From Lachnospiraceae bacterium (GTDB lineage: Bacteria; Bacillota; Clostridia; Lachnospirales; Lachnospiraceae), in NCBI GenBank assembly GCA_030527685.1, contig JAUNAG010000001.1, positions 1-52,155 on the forward strand: 52,155 bases of DNA. Direction: 5' to 3'. This document shows, one piece after another, positions 25,462-34,857 of the stretch. The notes below the pieces were generated by a model that saw only the letters and a program-made list of their open reading frames with translations, ran no database searches and was not told the DNA's origin. How positions within the stretch are numbered: position 1 is the stretch's first letter; each line of letters opens with the position of its first letter. Made by a program: the position numbers and the translations under genes.

Positions 25462-27606
25462 TTGACTGCTATGAAACGGGAAGAGGCAAGAAGAAAGGCG
25501 GAGGCGCTGGTTGAACGGATGACACCGGACGAGCGCATGAGCCAGCTGAAATATGATGCTCCTGCAATTCCGCGTCTCGGAATTCCCGCCTACAACTGGT
25601 GGAATGAGGGACTGCACGGTGTGGCAAGAGCCGGACAGGCCACCTGTTTTCCGCAGGCAATCGGTATGGCGGCCACCTTTGACACCGGCCTGGTCGGTCA
25701 GATGGCAGAGGTTGTCGCAGAAGAGGGACGTGCCAAGTACAACGCCTATTCGAAAGAGGGCGATCGGGATATCTACAAGGGTCTGACCTTCTGGTCACCG
25801 AATGTGAATATCTTCCGTGATCCGAGATGGGGCCGCGGTCATGAGACCTACGGAGAGGATCCGTATCTGACGGCACGGATGGGCGTTGCCTATGTAAAGG
25901 GACTGCAGGGTGACGGCGAGACCATGAAAGCTGCCGCCTGCGCCAAGCATTTTGCCGTGCATTCGGGTCCGGAGGCACTTCGCCATGAATTTGATGCACA
26001 GGCAAGCCCGAAGGATATGGAGGAGACCTATCTGCCTGCCTTCCGCGCTCTGGTGAAAGAGGCGAAGGTGGAGGCCGTGATGGGCGCCTACAACAGGACA
26101 AACGGAGAGCCGTGCTGCGGCAGTGAGGCGCTGCAGAAGATTCTCCGCGAAGAATGGGGATTTAAGGGACATTTTGTATCAGACTGCTGGGCAATCCGTG
26201 ATTTTCATGAGCGTCATATGGTGACGAAAAATGCTGTGGAATCGGCGGCTCTTGCTCTGAACCGCGGCTGTGACCTCAACTGCGGCTGTACATATCAGCA
26301 GCTGCAGAAGGCCTACAAGAAGAAGCTGGTCAGTCTGGAAACGATTACGGAAGCGGCAGTGCGTCTCTTCACAACGAGATACCTGCTCGGACTTCCGGAA
26401 GGCAGTGAGTACGATTCGATTCCGTACGCAGTTGTGGAATCGAAGGAACATCTGGCACTTTCAAAAAAGGCAGCGGAGGAGAGCTTCGTTCTTCTGAAGA
26501 ACGACGGAATCCTGCCGCTTGACAGCAAAAAGCTGAAGACCATCGGCGTGATCGGTCCGAATGCGGACAGCCGGGTGGCTCTGGTCGGCAACTATCACGG
26601 AACAGCTTCCCGCTACATTACGGTGCAGGAAGGTATTCAGGATTATCTGGCGGACAGCGAGGTGCGTGTCCTGACCAGTGTCGGCTGTGAGCTCTTCAAG
26701 GACAGAACAGAGCATCTGGCACATGCGGGTGACAGAATCTCCGAGGCAAAGATGGTTGCCAGAAACAGCGATGTAGTGGTTCTGTGTCTCGGTCTGGATG
26801 AGACTCTCGAAGGAGAGGAAGGCGATACAGGAAACAGCTATGCATCCGGTGACAAGCTGGATCTGCAGCTGCCGAAGGTACAGAGGAATCTGCTGGAAGC
26901 ACTGCAGGAGACAGGCACGCCTGTGATCTTATGCATGATGGCGGGAAGTGATCTTGATCTCAGTTATGCGGAAGACCACTGTGCCGCTATTCTGCAGCTC
27001 TGGTATCCCGGCGCACAGGGCGGAGCAGCTGCCGCACGTGTTCTTTTCGGAGAGGTTTCGCCGTCCGGAAAGCTTCCGGTGACCTTCTACAACGGACTTG
27101 ATGAGCTTCCGGAATTTGAAGACTACAGGATGGAAAAACGCACCTACCGCTACATGCGCGGTGAGGCACAGTTCCCGTTCGGCTACGGTCTGACCTACGG
27201 AGATGTTGTCGTGACAGGGGCCGGAGTCAGAGCCTGCGCGGAAGAGGAAGGAACACTTCCGGACGGAACACCGCTTTACGGTGCGGTCGTGGAAATCGAA
27301 GCGGAAAACCGCGGCACCAGAGCAACGGATGAGGTGCTGCAGGTCTATGTGAAAAAGACAGACGATGTTCTGGCTGTTCCGAATCCGGCAATCTGGGGCT
27401 TCCGGAGAATTCACCTGGAGGCAGGAGAGAAAAAGAGCTTCCGGGTTCCGGTATCGGCGGATGCATTTACCGTTGTCGATGAAGAGGGCGTCCGCAGAAA
27501 GGCAGCCGGACAGTATGAGATCTATGCAGGCACATCACAGCCGGATTCCAGAAGTGCGGAGCTTACGGGACGGGAACCGGTAAAGCTTGTCTGCAGCATG
27601 GACTGA
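25462..27606 (+). CDS. Glycoside hydrolase family 3 (beta-xylosidase/beta-glucosidase)
   Basis: This 714-residue enzyme has no signal peptide, so it should act on imported oligosaccharides. The TIM-barrel domain shows YNWWNEGLHGVARAG, PNVNIFRDPRWGRGHETYGE and KHFAVHSGP. The catalytic Asp is in GHFVSDCWAI (Asp241). The second domain has VIGPNADSRVALVGNYHG and a GEEGDTGNSYASGDK segment. A fibronectin III-like end follows GYGLTYGD. The NWWNEGLHG and VSDC patterns fit bacterial xylosidase-type GH3. The start is either TTG 25462 (well placed after AAGGAA) or ATG 25471. Confidence 0.88.
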   Translation: MTAMKREEARRKAEALVERMTPDERMSQLKYDAPAIPRLGIPAYNWWNEGLHGVARAGQATCFPQAIGMAATFDTGLVGQMAEVVAEEGRAKYNAYSKEGDRDIYKGLTFWSPNVNIFRDPRWGRGHETYGEDPYLTARMGVAYVKGLQGDGETMKAAACAKHFAVHSGPEALRHEFDAQASPKDMEETYLPAFRALVKEAKVEAVMGAYNRTNGEPCCGSEALQKILREEWGFKGHFVSDCWAIRDFHERHMVTKNAVESAALALNRGCDLNCGCTYQQLQKAYKKKLVSLETITEAAVRLFTTRYLLGLPEGSEYDSIPYAVVESKEHLALSKKAAEESFVLLKNDGILPLDSKKLKTIGVIGPNADSRVALVGNYHGTASRYITVQEGIQDYLADSEVRVLTSVGCELFKDRTEHLAHAGDRISEAKMVARNSDVVVLCLGLDETLEGEEGDTGNSYASGDKLDLQLPKVQRNLLEALQETGTPVILCMMAGSDLDLSYAEDHCAAILQLWYPGAQGGAAAARVLFGEVSPSGKLPVTFYNGLDELPEFEDYRMEKRTYRYMRGEAQFPFGYGLTYGDVVVTGAGVRACAEEEGTLPDGTPLYGAVVEIEAENRGTRATDEVLQVYVKKTDDVLAVPNPAIWGFRRIHLEAGEKKSFRVPVSADAFTVVDEEGVRRKAAGQYEIYAGTSQPDSRSAELTGREPVKLVCSMD

Positions 27607-27644
27607 GCATGACAGATCCCGCACAAAACGGAGGGATGATCAAT

Positions 27645-29249
27645 ATGAGCAAAAAGTGCAGCAATCCGATACTTCCCGGCTTTTATCCGGATCCTTCGAT
27701 CTGCAGAGCCGGTAAGGATTATTATCTGGTAACCTCGAGCTTTACCTATTTTCCGGGGGTTCCGGTTTTTCACAGCCGGGATCTGGCGAACTGGGAGCAG
27801 ATCGGCCATGTACTGAACCGCGAGTCGCAGCTGCCGCTTGTGGGACTTCCGCACTCGGAAGGCATCTATGCACCGACCATCCGTTATCATAACGGAGTCT
27901 TCTATATGATTACGACCAACATGCCGGGCTGCCACAACTTCCTTGTGACAGCAAAGCATCCGGAAGGTCCGTGGTCCGATCCCTTTGATCTGGGACCGGA
28001 AGCCAAAGGAATTGACCCGAGTCTCTTCTTCGACGATGACGGCACCTGCTATTATGTCGGACAGAGGGAACGAACCGGAGGCGGCACCTATAACGGAGAC
28101 TGCGAGATCTGGCTGCGGAGACTGAATCTGGAAACCATGCAGCTTGAGGGCGGGGAAAGCATCCTTGCCTACGGCTATTCCAGACATGCCATCTGGCCGG
28201 AAGGCCCGCATCTCTATAAAATCGGGGAATATTATTATCTGATGCACGCAGAGGGCGGTACGGCAGAGGATCACTGCGAGATGATTGCCAGAAGCAAACA
28301 GCTTCGCGGCCCCTACGAGTACAAGATTTCCAATCCGATTCTGACGCACCGCCACCTCGGTTCCTCCTATCCGATCTCCTGTGTCGGTCACGCGGATCTG
28401 GTGGATGACGGAGAAGGAAACTGGTATCTGGTGACACTTGCCTGCCGGCCGAGTGAGGGTCATACCCTGATGGGACGTGAGACCTTCCTCGCCAAAGTTG
28501 TGTGGGAGAATGACTGGCCGGTGGTCAGTCCGGGAACCGGCGTGCTGCAGGATGAACTGGAACTGCCGGGTGATGAGGACGAACAGGTTTCCTTCGCGGA
28601 GGCCTGCGGCAGTCTTTCACTTGATTTTAAGGAAGAGACACTTCCTGTAGAAATGACATCCTTAAGAGAGCCGCTCGAGGAAGCATGCAGAATTCTGCCG
28701 GAACGCGGTGTGCTGCAGCTTGAGTTAAAGAGAGAGACGATCCGGGACGAGGCATCTCCGTCCTATCTGTGCGTTCACCAGCACAGAAAGCACTTTATGG
28801 CTGAGACCGAAGTACAGCTGCAGGGCTGTGCGGAGAAGGAAGCCGATGTCTGCGCCGGCCTTGTCTATATGCAGAATAACAGCGAGTATCTGCAGCTGAC
28901 AGGCGGAATGGTGCAGGGAAAGCCGGTCGTCCGTGTCAGGGAATGTGTGAAAGGCAGGGAAAAAGATCTCGCCGTCATCAATCTGGAACACACAGCTGCC
29001 CCCGGAACGCTTCCGGAAGGAACGGAGCTTCGTCTTCACATTGATGATCTGAAAGCCTCCTGCTTCTGGAGAACGGCGGGGACAAAGGACTGGCAGAAGG
29101 CAGCGGAAGAAATTGATCTCCGCCATATGAGCACCGAGTCCTGCTGGGGCTTTACGGGCTGCACCGTCGGTCTCTATGCATCGGCAAACGGCACGCATAC
29201 TGAGGGCTGTGCGGAATTTAAGAAACTGCAGATTGCAGAAGACAGATAA
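27645..29249 (+). CDS. Glycoside hydrolase family 43 (beta-xylosidase/arabinofuranosidase)
   Basis: This 534-residue cytosolic enzyme has a five-bladed propeller carrying the GH43 triad: Asp16 in GFYPDPSICR, Asp124 in GIDPSLFFDDDG and Glu186 in WPEGPHLYKIG. A C-terminal beta-sandwich (about 330-534) is typical of the long GH43 xylosidases. I chose ATG 27645 because GGAGGG lies nine bases upstream. It follows the GH3 gene directly and completes a small locus for importing and hydrolysing xylo-oligosaccharides; arabinosidase activity is also possible. Confidence 0.9.
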   Translation: MSKKCSNPILPGFYPDPSICRAGKDYYLVTSSFTYFPGVPVFHSRDLANWEQIGHVLNRESQLPLVGLPHSEGIYAPTIRYHNGVFYMITTNMPGCHNFLVTAKHPEGPWSDPFDLGPEAKGIDPSLFFDDDGTCYYVGQRERTGGGTYNGDCEIWLRRLNLETMQLEGGESILAYGYSRHAIWPEGPHLYKIGEYYYLMHAEGGTAEDHCEMIARSKQLRGPYEYKISNPILTHRHLGSSYPISCVGHADLVDDGEGNWYLVTLACRPSEGHTLMGRETFLAKVVWENDWPVVSPGTGVLQDELELPGDEDEQVSFAEACGSLSLDFKEETLPVEMTSLREPLEEACRILPERGVLQLELKRETIRDEASPSYLCVHQHRKHFMAETEVQLQGCAEKEADVCAGLVYMQNNSEYLQLTGGMVQGKPVVRVRECVKGREKDLAVINLEHTAAPGTLPEGTELRLHIDDLKASCFWRTAGTKDWQKAAEEIDLRHMSTESCWGFTGCTVGLYASANGTHTEGCAEFKKLQIAEDR

Positions 29250-29288
29250 AGCATTCTTATACTTCTTCAGTGTTTTTCTCCTATAAAG

Positions 29289-29329
29289 GAACAGGGATCA
29301 TACAGCAAAGCGCTGCGTGGTCCCTGTTC
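29289..29329 (+). terminator. Terminator after GH43
   Basis: GAACAGGGATCA pairs with TGGTCCCTGTTC, with an inner CAGC/GCTG stem. It lies 40 bases past the stop and separates the sugar locus from the cobalamin operon. The trailing T-run is short. Confidence 0.6.
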
Positions 29330-29363
29330 TGCGTTTTCAGTGCGGAGTTTTTGGGAAAAGGCA

Positions 29364-29418
29364 TTGCAATAGAGCTGTATTTCCGAGAAAATGAAAGATA
29401 CGGCACTTCTTAAGTGCC
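29364..29418 (+). promoter_or_regulatory. Possible cobalamin operon promoter and leader hairpin
   Basis: A weak TTGCAA (29364-29369), 17-base spacer and GAAAAT (29387-29392) could start the operon. Just before the cobT ribosome site, GGCACTT-CTT-AAGTGCC (29402-29418) forms a perfect 7-bp hairpin. No B12 box or long riboswitch fold was seen in this 185-bp gap. Confidence 0.3.
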
Positions 29419-29434
29419 AAAAGGAGAAAACCGT

Positions 29435-30523
29435 ATGACGGAAGAGGAACTGAAACAGCTGCTGAACAGGATTCCGCAGGCTGACGGGGCGGCAGTGCGT
29501 GAGGCATGTAAGAGGCAGGCTATGCTGGCGAAGCCGCCCGGAAGTCTCGGCAGTCTGGAGGAGATTGCCGTGCGTCTTGCCGGTATTACAGGCAGCGTAT
29601 GCAGCAGAATCGGGCATCCGCATATCATGGTATTTGCCGCCGATCACGGCGTGACGGAGGAGGGAGTTTCTTCAGCACCGCAGTCCGTGACCCTGCAGCA
29701 GTGTCTCAACATGGGACGGCATAAGACCGGTATGTCTGCACTGGCGGGATACTTTCACGATGAGGTGACTGTGGTGGATGTCGGTATTGCGGCCGATGGT
29801 CCGTGGCCGGGGATTGTGGACCGGAAGATCCGAAAAGGAAGCCGGAATCTGTACAGAGAACCGGCACTGACAAGAGAAGAGGTTCTGGCGGCGATAGAGG
29901 CCGGTATCGAAACAACACAGGCCTGCATTCAGGCAGGAGCGGATGCAGTCGGCGTCGGAGAGATGGGGATCGGCAACACAACGCCGAGTTCGGCTGTGCT
30001 GGCAGCTCTGCTTTCCGAAACCGCAGAGGCGGTGACGGGCTGCGGAGGCGGACTGACGGCAGATGCATTTTCAAAAAAGAGAAAAGTGATTGCGGAAGCT
30101 CTGGAAAGGCATCAGCCGGACCGGAATGATGTGGTGGACGTGCTGTCGAAAGTCGGCGGACCGGAGCTTGCTGCGATGACGGGGGCTTATCTTGCCTGTG
30201 CACTGCACCGGGTGCCTGCGGTTGTGGACGGCTTTATCTCGATTGTGACGGCGCTCTGTGCGGTGAGATTATGTCCGCAGGTGCGTGATGTCCTCTTTCT
30301 CTCTCATGTTTCGGAGGAAAGAGGTTATCTGCTGGCACAGAAAGAACTGGGGCTTGCGGCCTGCCTGCAGCTTCATATGCGGCTGGGTGAGGGCAGCGGC
30401 TGTCCTTTAATGTTCCGTGTGCTGGAGGCAGCCTGCGCGGTGATGTGTGATATGGCGACCTTCGATGAAGGCAGTATTAATGATGACTACCTGAAGCCGA
30501 TTCGGGAGGAAGGACTGTTTTGA
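29435..30523 (+). CDS. cobT: Nicotinate-nucleotide-dimethylbenzimidazole phosphoribosyltransferase
   Basis: This 362-residue enzyme activates the lower base of cobalamin as its alpha-ribotide. Family motifs are KPPGSLGSLEEIA (about 32-44), MVFAADHGVTEEGVS, GEMGIGNTTPSSA and, near the end, LGEGSGCPLMF, where the Glu is expected to be the catalytic base. AAAAGGAG precedes ATG 29435. It leads the operon, and its TTGA end overlaps the cobU start. The lower base used by this organism cannot be told from CobT alone. Confidence 0.95.
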   Translation: MTEEELKQLLNRIPQADGAAVREACKRQAMLAKPPGSLGSLEEIAVRLAGITGSVCSRIGHPHIMVFAADHGVTEEGVSSAPQSVTLQQCLNMGRHKTGMSALAGYFHDEVTVVDVGIAADGPWPGIVDRKIRKGSRNLYREPALTREEVLAAIEAGIETTQACIQAGADAVGVGEMGIGNTTPSSAVLAALLSETAEAVTGCGGGLTADAFSKKRKVIAEALERHQPDRNDVVDVLSKVGGPELAAMTGAYLACALHRVPAVVDGFISIVTALCAVRLCPQVRDVLFLSHVSEERGYLLAQKELGLAACLQLHMRLGEGSGCPLMFRVLEAACAVMCDMATFDEGSINDDYLKPIREEGLF

Positions 30524-31053
30524 GAATCTTGCTGCTTGGCGGAAGCAAAAGCGGAAAAAGCATGCTGGCCCAGAGGTGGACGAAGAAACTGGCAGGAGAG
30601 CAGGGAACGGCTGTCTATTGGGCGACGATGAGCCCGCAGGATGAAGAGGATCTGGCGAGGATCCGCCGGCACCGTGAGGAACGGGCAGGCTGGGGCTTTC
30701 AGACAATTGAGTGCGGCGGCGCGATTCCGGAGAAGGCAGGGGCACTTTCTGCGGACAGTGCAGTACTTTTTGACAGTGCGACGGCTCTGCTTGCGAACCG
30801 GATGTTCGGAGAAGGATTTCAGCCGGATGCCGCGGAGCAGGTGTGGACGGAACTGGCGGAGCTCAGCAGCGTTCCGGCGCATTTTGTGCTGGTCTGTGAT
30901 GAGATCTTCAGGGACGGTTTTGTATTTGATGAGTGGACGGAGACTTATCGCAGGGGACTGGCGCAGATCTGCCGGCAGGCGGCGCAGGAATTCGATGTCG
31001 TCTGTGAGGTGGTCTGCGGTGTACCGGTATTCCGGAAGGGAGCAATGTCATGA
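30520..31053 (+). CDS. cobU: Adenosylcobinamide kinase / guanylyltransferase
   Basis: This 177-residue bifunctional enzyme phosphorylates adenosylcobinamide and attaches GMP. It has the P-loop LLGGSKSGKSMLA at about 5-17, followed by ATMSPQDEEDLARIRRHREE, which contains the His that carries GMP. It starts at TTG 30520 inside the cobT stop, with GGAGGAAGG upstream. A typical C-terminal motif (EVGxGIVP) is not present here: the segment reads VCDEIFRDGFVFDEWTETYRRGL, so this half is divergent. A second short CobU-like gene downstream does carry that motif. Confidence 0.85.
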   Translation: MRILLLGGSKSGKSMLAQRWTKKLAGEQGTAVYWATMSPQDEEDLARIRRHREERAGWGFQTIECGGAIPEKAGALSADSAVLFDSATALLANRMFGEGFQPDAAEQVWTELAELSSVPAHFVLVCDEIFRDGFVFDEWTETYRRGLAQICRQAAQEFDVVCEVVCGVPVFRKGAMS

Positions 31054-31793
31054 GTGCGTGGATTGACGGATTTTTTATGTCCTGGGGCATGTTCTGTGCG
31101 ATTCCCTGTCCGCTGAAGAGATGGAATGAGGAGGCGCGCGGCAGGATGCTGGCGTGTTTTCCGCTTCTGGGTCTGCTGTTCGGAATTCTGTGGGCAGCGG
31201 CGGCATGGCTGCTGGAACAGGCGGGCTGCCCGATGATGATCAGGGGCATGCTGCTGGCGTGCTGCCCGTGGCTGCTGTCCGGATTTATTCATCTGGACGG
31301 CTATATGGATGTCTGCGATGCGGTTCTTTCAAGACGTGATCTGAATCGCAGGCAGCAGATCCTGAAGGATTCCCACTGCGGAGCCTTTGCCGTGATCTGT
31401 ATGGTGCTGCTGGGAATGGCGCAGTGGAGTCTGTTTGCGGAAGGACGGGATATCGAATTCATTTCGCTGGCGATGATTCCGGTGGCAGCGAGAAGCTGCA
31501 GTGCCATGGCGACGATGAAGCTTCGCCCGATGGCCGGCAGCCAGTATGCGGCTATGAAAAAAACAGCAGGTGCAGAGAAACTGCTGCCTGTGATCTGCGG
31601 TCTTGTATCGGCAGTACTTCCTCTGCTTCTTTGCGGCATGAAGGGAACGGCGCCCCTTGCGGCCGCGGCAGCCTATGCGCTCGCGGCGCGGCATGCATTT
31701 GTCCAGCTGGACGGCTTTTCAGGCGATGCGGCAGGCTTTTCGCTGACAATCAGTGAGCTGGCTGGTGCTGCCGCTCTGGTGCTGATCGGTTAA
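31050..31793 (+). CDS. cobS: Adenosylcobinamide-GDP ribazoletransferase
   Basis: This 247-residue integral membrane protein joins adenosylcobinamide-GDP with alpha-ribazole (phosphate). It has several hydrophobic segments. The metal-binding HLDGYMDVCDAVLS lies near residues 76-89 and LKDSHCGAFAVI follows. ATG 31050 overlaps the cobU stop (ATGA), so they are coupled. It has the usual family length. Confidence 0.93.
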   Translation: MSAWIDGFFMSWGMFCAIPCPLKRWNEEARGRMLACFPLLGLLFGILWAAAAWLLEQAGCPMMIRGMLLACCPWLLSGFIHLDGYMDVCDAVLSRRDLNRRQQILKDSHCGAFAVICMVLLGMAQWSLFAEGRDIEFISLAMIPVAARSCSAMATMKLRPMAGSQYAAMKKTAGAEKLLPVICGLVSAVLPLLLCGMKGTAPLAAAAAYALAARHAFVQLDGFSGDAAGFSLTISELAGAAALVLIG

Positions 31794-31814
31794 TTGAAAT
31801 AGAAGGAGAACATC

Positions 31815-32183
31815 TTGATTCTGATTATCGGAGGAGCTTATCAGGGAAAACTGACCTGGGCACTTGCGCAGAATCCGGGCCTGCAGGCGGCGGATCTGCG
31901 GGACGGAATGCCTTCCGGGGAGGCGGACTGCCTGTATCATCTGGAGGCACTGACCCGAAAAGCATGCGCGGCAGGTGAAGAGGCGGAGCAGTTTCTGCGG
32001 GAATTTCTGCCGAAGGCGGCACATGCAACGGTGATTTCGCGGGAAATCGGATCGGGCATTGTGCCGATGGATGCCGAAGAGCGGCGCTGGAGAGAGTTTC
32101 ACGGAGCTGTGCTGCAGCGGCTTGCCCGCGAGAGCACAGAAGTCTGGCGGATTTTCTGCGGTCTGGCGGAACGGATAAAGTAA
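31815..32183 (+). CDS. Short CobU-like P-loop protein
   Basis: This 122-residue protein has an N-terminal P-loop ILIIGGAYQGKLTWA and a C-terminal VISREIGSGIVPMDAEERRW. The latter matches the conserved end motif of CobU. The middle, including the GMP-carrying His segment, is missing, so it is a shortened paralogue. It starts at TTG 31815 behind AGAAGGAG. It lies between cobS and cobC, so a nucleotide-loop role is likely. It may complement the divergent C-terminal half of the upstream CobU; this is inferred. Confidence 0.7.
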   Translation: MILIIGGAYQGKLTWALAQNPGLQAADLRDGMPSGEADCLYHLEALTRKACAAGEEAEQFLREFLPKAAHATVISREIGSGIVPMDAEERRWREFHGAVLQRLARESTEVWRIFCGLAERIK

Positions 32184-32263
32184 AAAGGACGCAGCGACGG
32201 CGTGCTGTCTGAAATAAACGGCAGCGGATACTTATAAATAAGACAGAGGAAAGATATTTATAT

Positions 32264-32869
32264 ATGAAGCTCAGTTTCATTCGACACGGTCTGACGGAGG
32301 GAAATGTCCGCAGGCTCTACTACGGCAGCACGGATCTGCCTCTGCTTCAGGAAGGAATTGACGAGCTGGAGAAGCTTCGCGAAAAAGAAGTGTATCCGGA
32401 GGCGGCACATTATTATACGAGCGGACTGCTGCGCACAAGACAGACGCTGTCTGCCTTATACGGGGAGGTTTCGTATGAGGAACTGCCGGGTCTGCAGGAG
32501 CTGCACTTCGGTCCCTTTGAGATGAAAACCTATGAGGAACTGAAGGACAACGCCCTCTATCAGGAATGGATTTCCGGAGACTGGGAGCGCTTTGTCGGTC
32601 CGGGTGGTGAGAGTTATGAGATCGTGGACCGGAGGGCACTGGAGGCGCTGCAGCCACTTATTGCAGCGGACGAGGATGCGGTCTGCATCAGCCACGGCGG
32701 CGTGATAGGCGGACTGATGGCGCACTGGTTTCCGGAGCAGGGCCGCAGATATGAATTCACACCGGGAAACGGCCGCGGCTTTGCAGTTCAGTTTGAGAAC
32801 GGAAAGCCGGTATCCTACGAGCCGATTCCGTATCGGCATAATGAAGAAGCAGAGGGTGAGAACGGATGA
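32264..32869 (+). CDS. cobC: Histidine phosphatase (alpha-ribazole phosphatase, CobC-like)
   Basis: This 201-residue phosphoglycerate-mutase-like phosphatase carries the phosphohistidine motif FIRHGLTEGN at residues 5-14 and a second catalytic His in ISHGGVIGG. LQELHFGPFEMKTYEEL is the substrate-side Glu segment. In cobalamin operons this family removes phosphate from alpha-ribazole-phosphate or cobalamin-phosphate. Its stop overlaps the cbiD start by four bases. Substrate is inferred from location. Confidence 0.82.
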   Translation: MKLSFIRHGLTEGNVRRLYYGSTDLPLLQEGIDELEKLREKEVYPEAAHYYTSGLLRTRQTLSALYGEVSYEELPGLQELHFGPFEMKTYEELKDNALYQEWISGDWERFVGPGGESYEIVDRRALEALQPLIAADEDAVCISHGGVIGGLMAHWFPEQGRRYEFTPGNGRGFAVQFENGKPVSYEPIPYRHNEEAEGENG

Positions 32870-34002
32870 GGAATGAACTGCTGCGATATTCGGACGGAAA
32901 GCTTCGCCGGTGCGGTTATACAACGGGAAGCTGTGCGGCAGCGGCTGCAAAAGCGGCTGCCATCCTGCTTTTAACGGGAGAGCGCACCGATCGCGTGACC
33001 ATCACCCTGCCGAAGGAGAAAAGCCTCACCATCGAGGTGCGGGAGCTGCGTTTTGCGGAAAACGGAGAAGAGGCTGTCTGTGCCGTGGAGAAGGACGGCG
33101 GTGATGATCCGGATCAGACAAACGGCATGCTGATCTGTGCTTCTGTCAGAAAGACGGAGCAGGAAATCGTGATTGAAGGCGGAAAAGGGATCGGCCGTGT
33201 GACGATGCCGGGGCTTGACCAGCCTGTCGGCAATGCGGCGATCAACTCCGGCCCGCGCAGGCAGATTACGGAAAATGTCCGTGCTGCCGCTGAGGAAGCG
33301 GGTTATACGGGAGGTCTTTCAATCCTGATCTATGCACCGGAAGGGGAACGGATTGCGAAGAAGACCTTTAATCCGAAACTGGGTATTGTCGGCGGCATCT
33401 CGATTCTGGGCACAACCGGGATCGTGGAGCCGATGAGCAGCAAGGCTCTGGCGGATTCTCTTCGCGCGGAGATCAGTGTACTGGCGCACCGCGGCGTGCG
33501 GGATCTGCTGCTTGTTCCGGGCAATTACGGCAGTGTCTTTGCAAAGGAGAAACTCGGACTGGGAGCTGCAGACTGTGTGATGTGCAGCAACCATATCGGA
33601 GATGCGCTGGCGGCAGCAGTGGAACAGAATATGCGCTCTGTTCTGCTGGTCGGTCATATCGGAAAGCTGGTGAAGCTGGGAATCGGAATCACCAATACAC
33701 ATTCCCGCTGCGGTGACGGCCGCATGGAGACCTTATGTGCCTGTGCCATTCAGGCGGGTGCCGATGTGGAAACACTGCGGTCCGTGCTCGGAAGTGTCAC
33801 AACGGAGGCCGCGCTTGCAGAGCTCGGAGAATGGAGAGACGGCACACTTGCCGCTCTTCGCATCCGGATTGAGGAGACGATTCTGCGCTTCGTGCCCAAC
33901 GAGACAAGGGTGGAGTGGATCTGCTTTTCCGGAACCGGGGAAGCGGCGCAGATTCTGGTGGAAAGTGAAGGAGCGGAAGAGCTCCGGCAGCATTTTCTGT
34001 AA
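32866..34002 (+). CDS. cbiD: Cobalt-precorrin-5B C1-methyltransferase
   Basis: This 378-residue CbiD has the diagnostic start LRRCGYTTGSCAAAAAKAA, then EKDGGDDPDQTNG, NSGPRRQITEN and STIP-like GTTGIVEPMSS. CbiD is restricted to the anaerobic pathway, where it methylates C1 of the ring, so it identifies the route used here. ATG 32866 overlaps cobC. A 99-bp gap without recognisable content follows. Confidence 0.95.
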   Translation: MRNELLRYSDGKLRRCGYTTGSCAAAAAKAAAILLLTGERTDRVTITLPKEKSLTIEVRELRFAENGEEAVCAVEKDGGDDPDQTNGMLICASVRKTEQEIVIEGGKGIGRVTMPGLDQPVGNAAINSGPRRQITENVRAAAEEAGYTGGLSILIYAPEGERIAKKTFNPKLGIVGGISILGTTGIVEPMSSKALADSLRAEISVLAHRGVRDLLLVPGNYGSVFAKEKLGLGAADCVMCSNHIGDALAAAVEQNMRSVLLVGHIGKLVKLGIGITNTHSRCGDGRMETLCACAIQAGADVETLRSVLGSVTTEAALAELGEWRDGTLAALRIRIEETILRFVPNETRVEWICFSGTGEAAQILVESEGAEELRQHFL

Positions 34003-34101
34003 GAAAAGTGCAGCCGATCAGAAGCGGAGCGGTGTATCTTGCGAAGCCGGGCGGAACGAGTCGTTTTCCCGGGGAAGATCAGTTAAGAAAGAGGACAGCA
34101 G

Positions 34102-34857
34102 ATGGTTCATTTTGTAGGAGCGGGCAGCGGTGCCGCCGATCTGATTACGATAAGAGGAAAGAAACTTCTGGAAGAGGCGGATGTGGTCATTTATGCCGGA
34201 TCTCTGGTGAATCCGGAGCTTCTGTCCTGGTGCGGAAGTGACTGTGAGATTCATAACAGCGCCTATATGACGCTGGATGCGGTCATTGACGTGATGAAGA
34301 AGGCAGAGCAGGAGGGAAAGACAACGGTCCGTCTGCACACGGGGGACAGCAGTCTGTACGGCGCGATTCGCGAGCAGATGGACAGACTGGAAGAGGACGG
34401 CATCCCGTATGATGTCTGCCCCGGCGTGTCCAGTTTCTGCGGTGCAGCAGCAGCCTTAAAGACCGAATATACACTGCCGGAGGTTTCCCAGAGTGTGATT
34501 ATCACGCGCATGGCAGGAAGAACACCGGTTCCGGAGAGGGAGAGCATCCGTGCACTGGCTGCCCACGGCGCGACGATGGTAATCTTTTTAAGTACAGGAC
34601 TTTTAAAGGAGCTGACAGCAGAACTGCTGGCAGGCGGATATGAGCCGGAGACACCGGCGGCCATTGTCTATAAGGCAACCTGGCCGGATGAGCTCGTGGT
34701 GCGCGGAACGGTGGCAGAGCTTGCGGAGATGGCGGAGAAGAACGGAATCCGGAAGACGGCGCTGATTGTGGTGGGCCGTGTTCTGGCATCGGATTATGCG
34801 CTTTCCCGTCTGTATGCGCCTGACTTTTCGACAGAATTCAGGGAGGCAGAGAGATGA
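34102..34857 (+). CDS. cbiF: Cobalt-precorrin-4 C11-methyltransferase
   Basis: This 251-residue SAM-dependent tetrapyrrole methylase starts VHFVGAGSGAADLITIRG. Its SAM-site glycine loops are HTGDSSLYGAIREQM and CPGVSSFCGAAAALKTEYTLPE, and ITRMAGRTPVPE is the CbiF/CobM signature. It starts at ATG 34102 after AAGAAAGAGG. Its stop overlaps cbiG. In the anaerobic pathway it methylates C11. Confidence 0.95.
   Translation: MVHFVGAGSGAADLITIRGKKLLEEADVVIYAGSLVNPELLSWCGSDCEIHNSAYMTLDAVIDVMKKAEQEGKTTVRLHTGDSSLYGAIREQMDRLEEDGIPYDVCPGVSSFCGAAAALKTEYTLPEVSQSVIITRMAGRTPVPERESIRALAAHGATMVIFLSTGLLKELTAELLAGGYEPETPAAIVYKATWPDELVVRGTVAELAEMAEKNGIRKTALIVVGRVLASDYALSRLYAPDFSTEFREAER

Noticed and set aside
29250-29434. 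Cobalamin riboswitch before cobT
   Set aside because: I looked for the B12 box and a long multi-stem leader and found only a terminator after GH43 and a 17-base hairpin. This is an eye search; a covariance model would be decisive.
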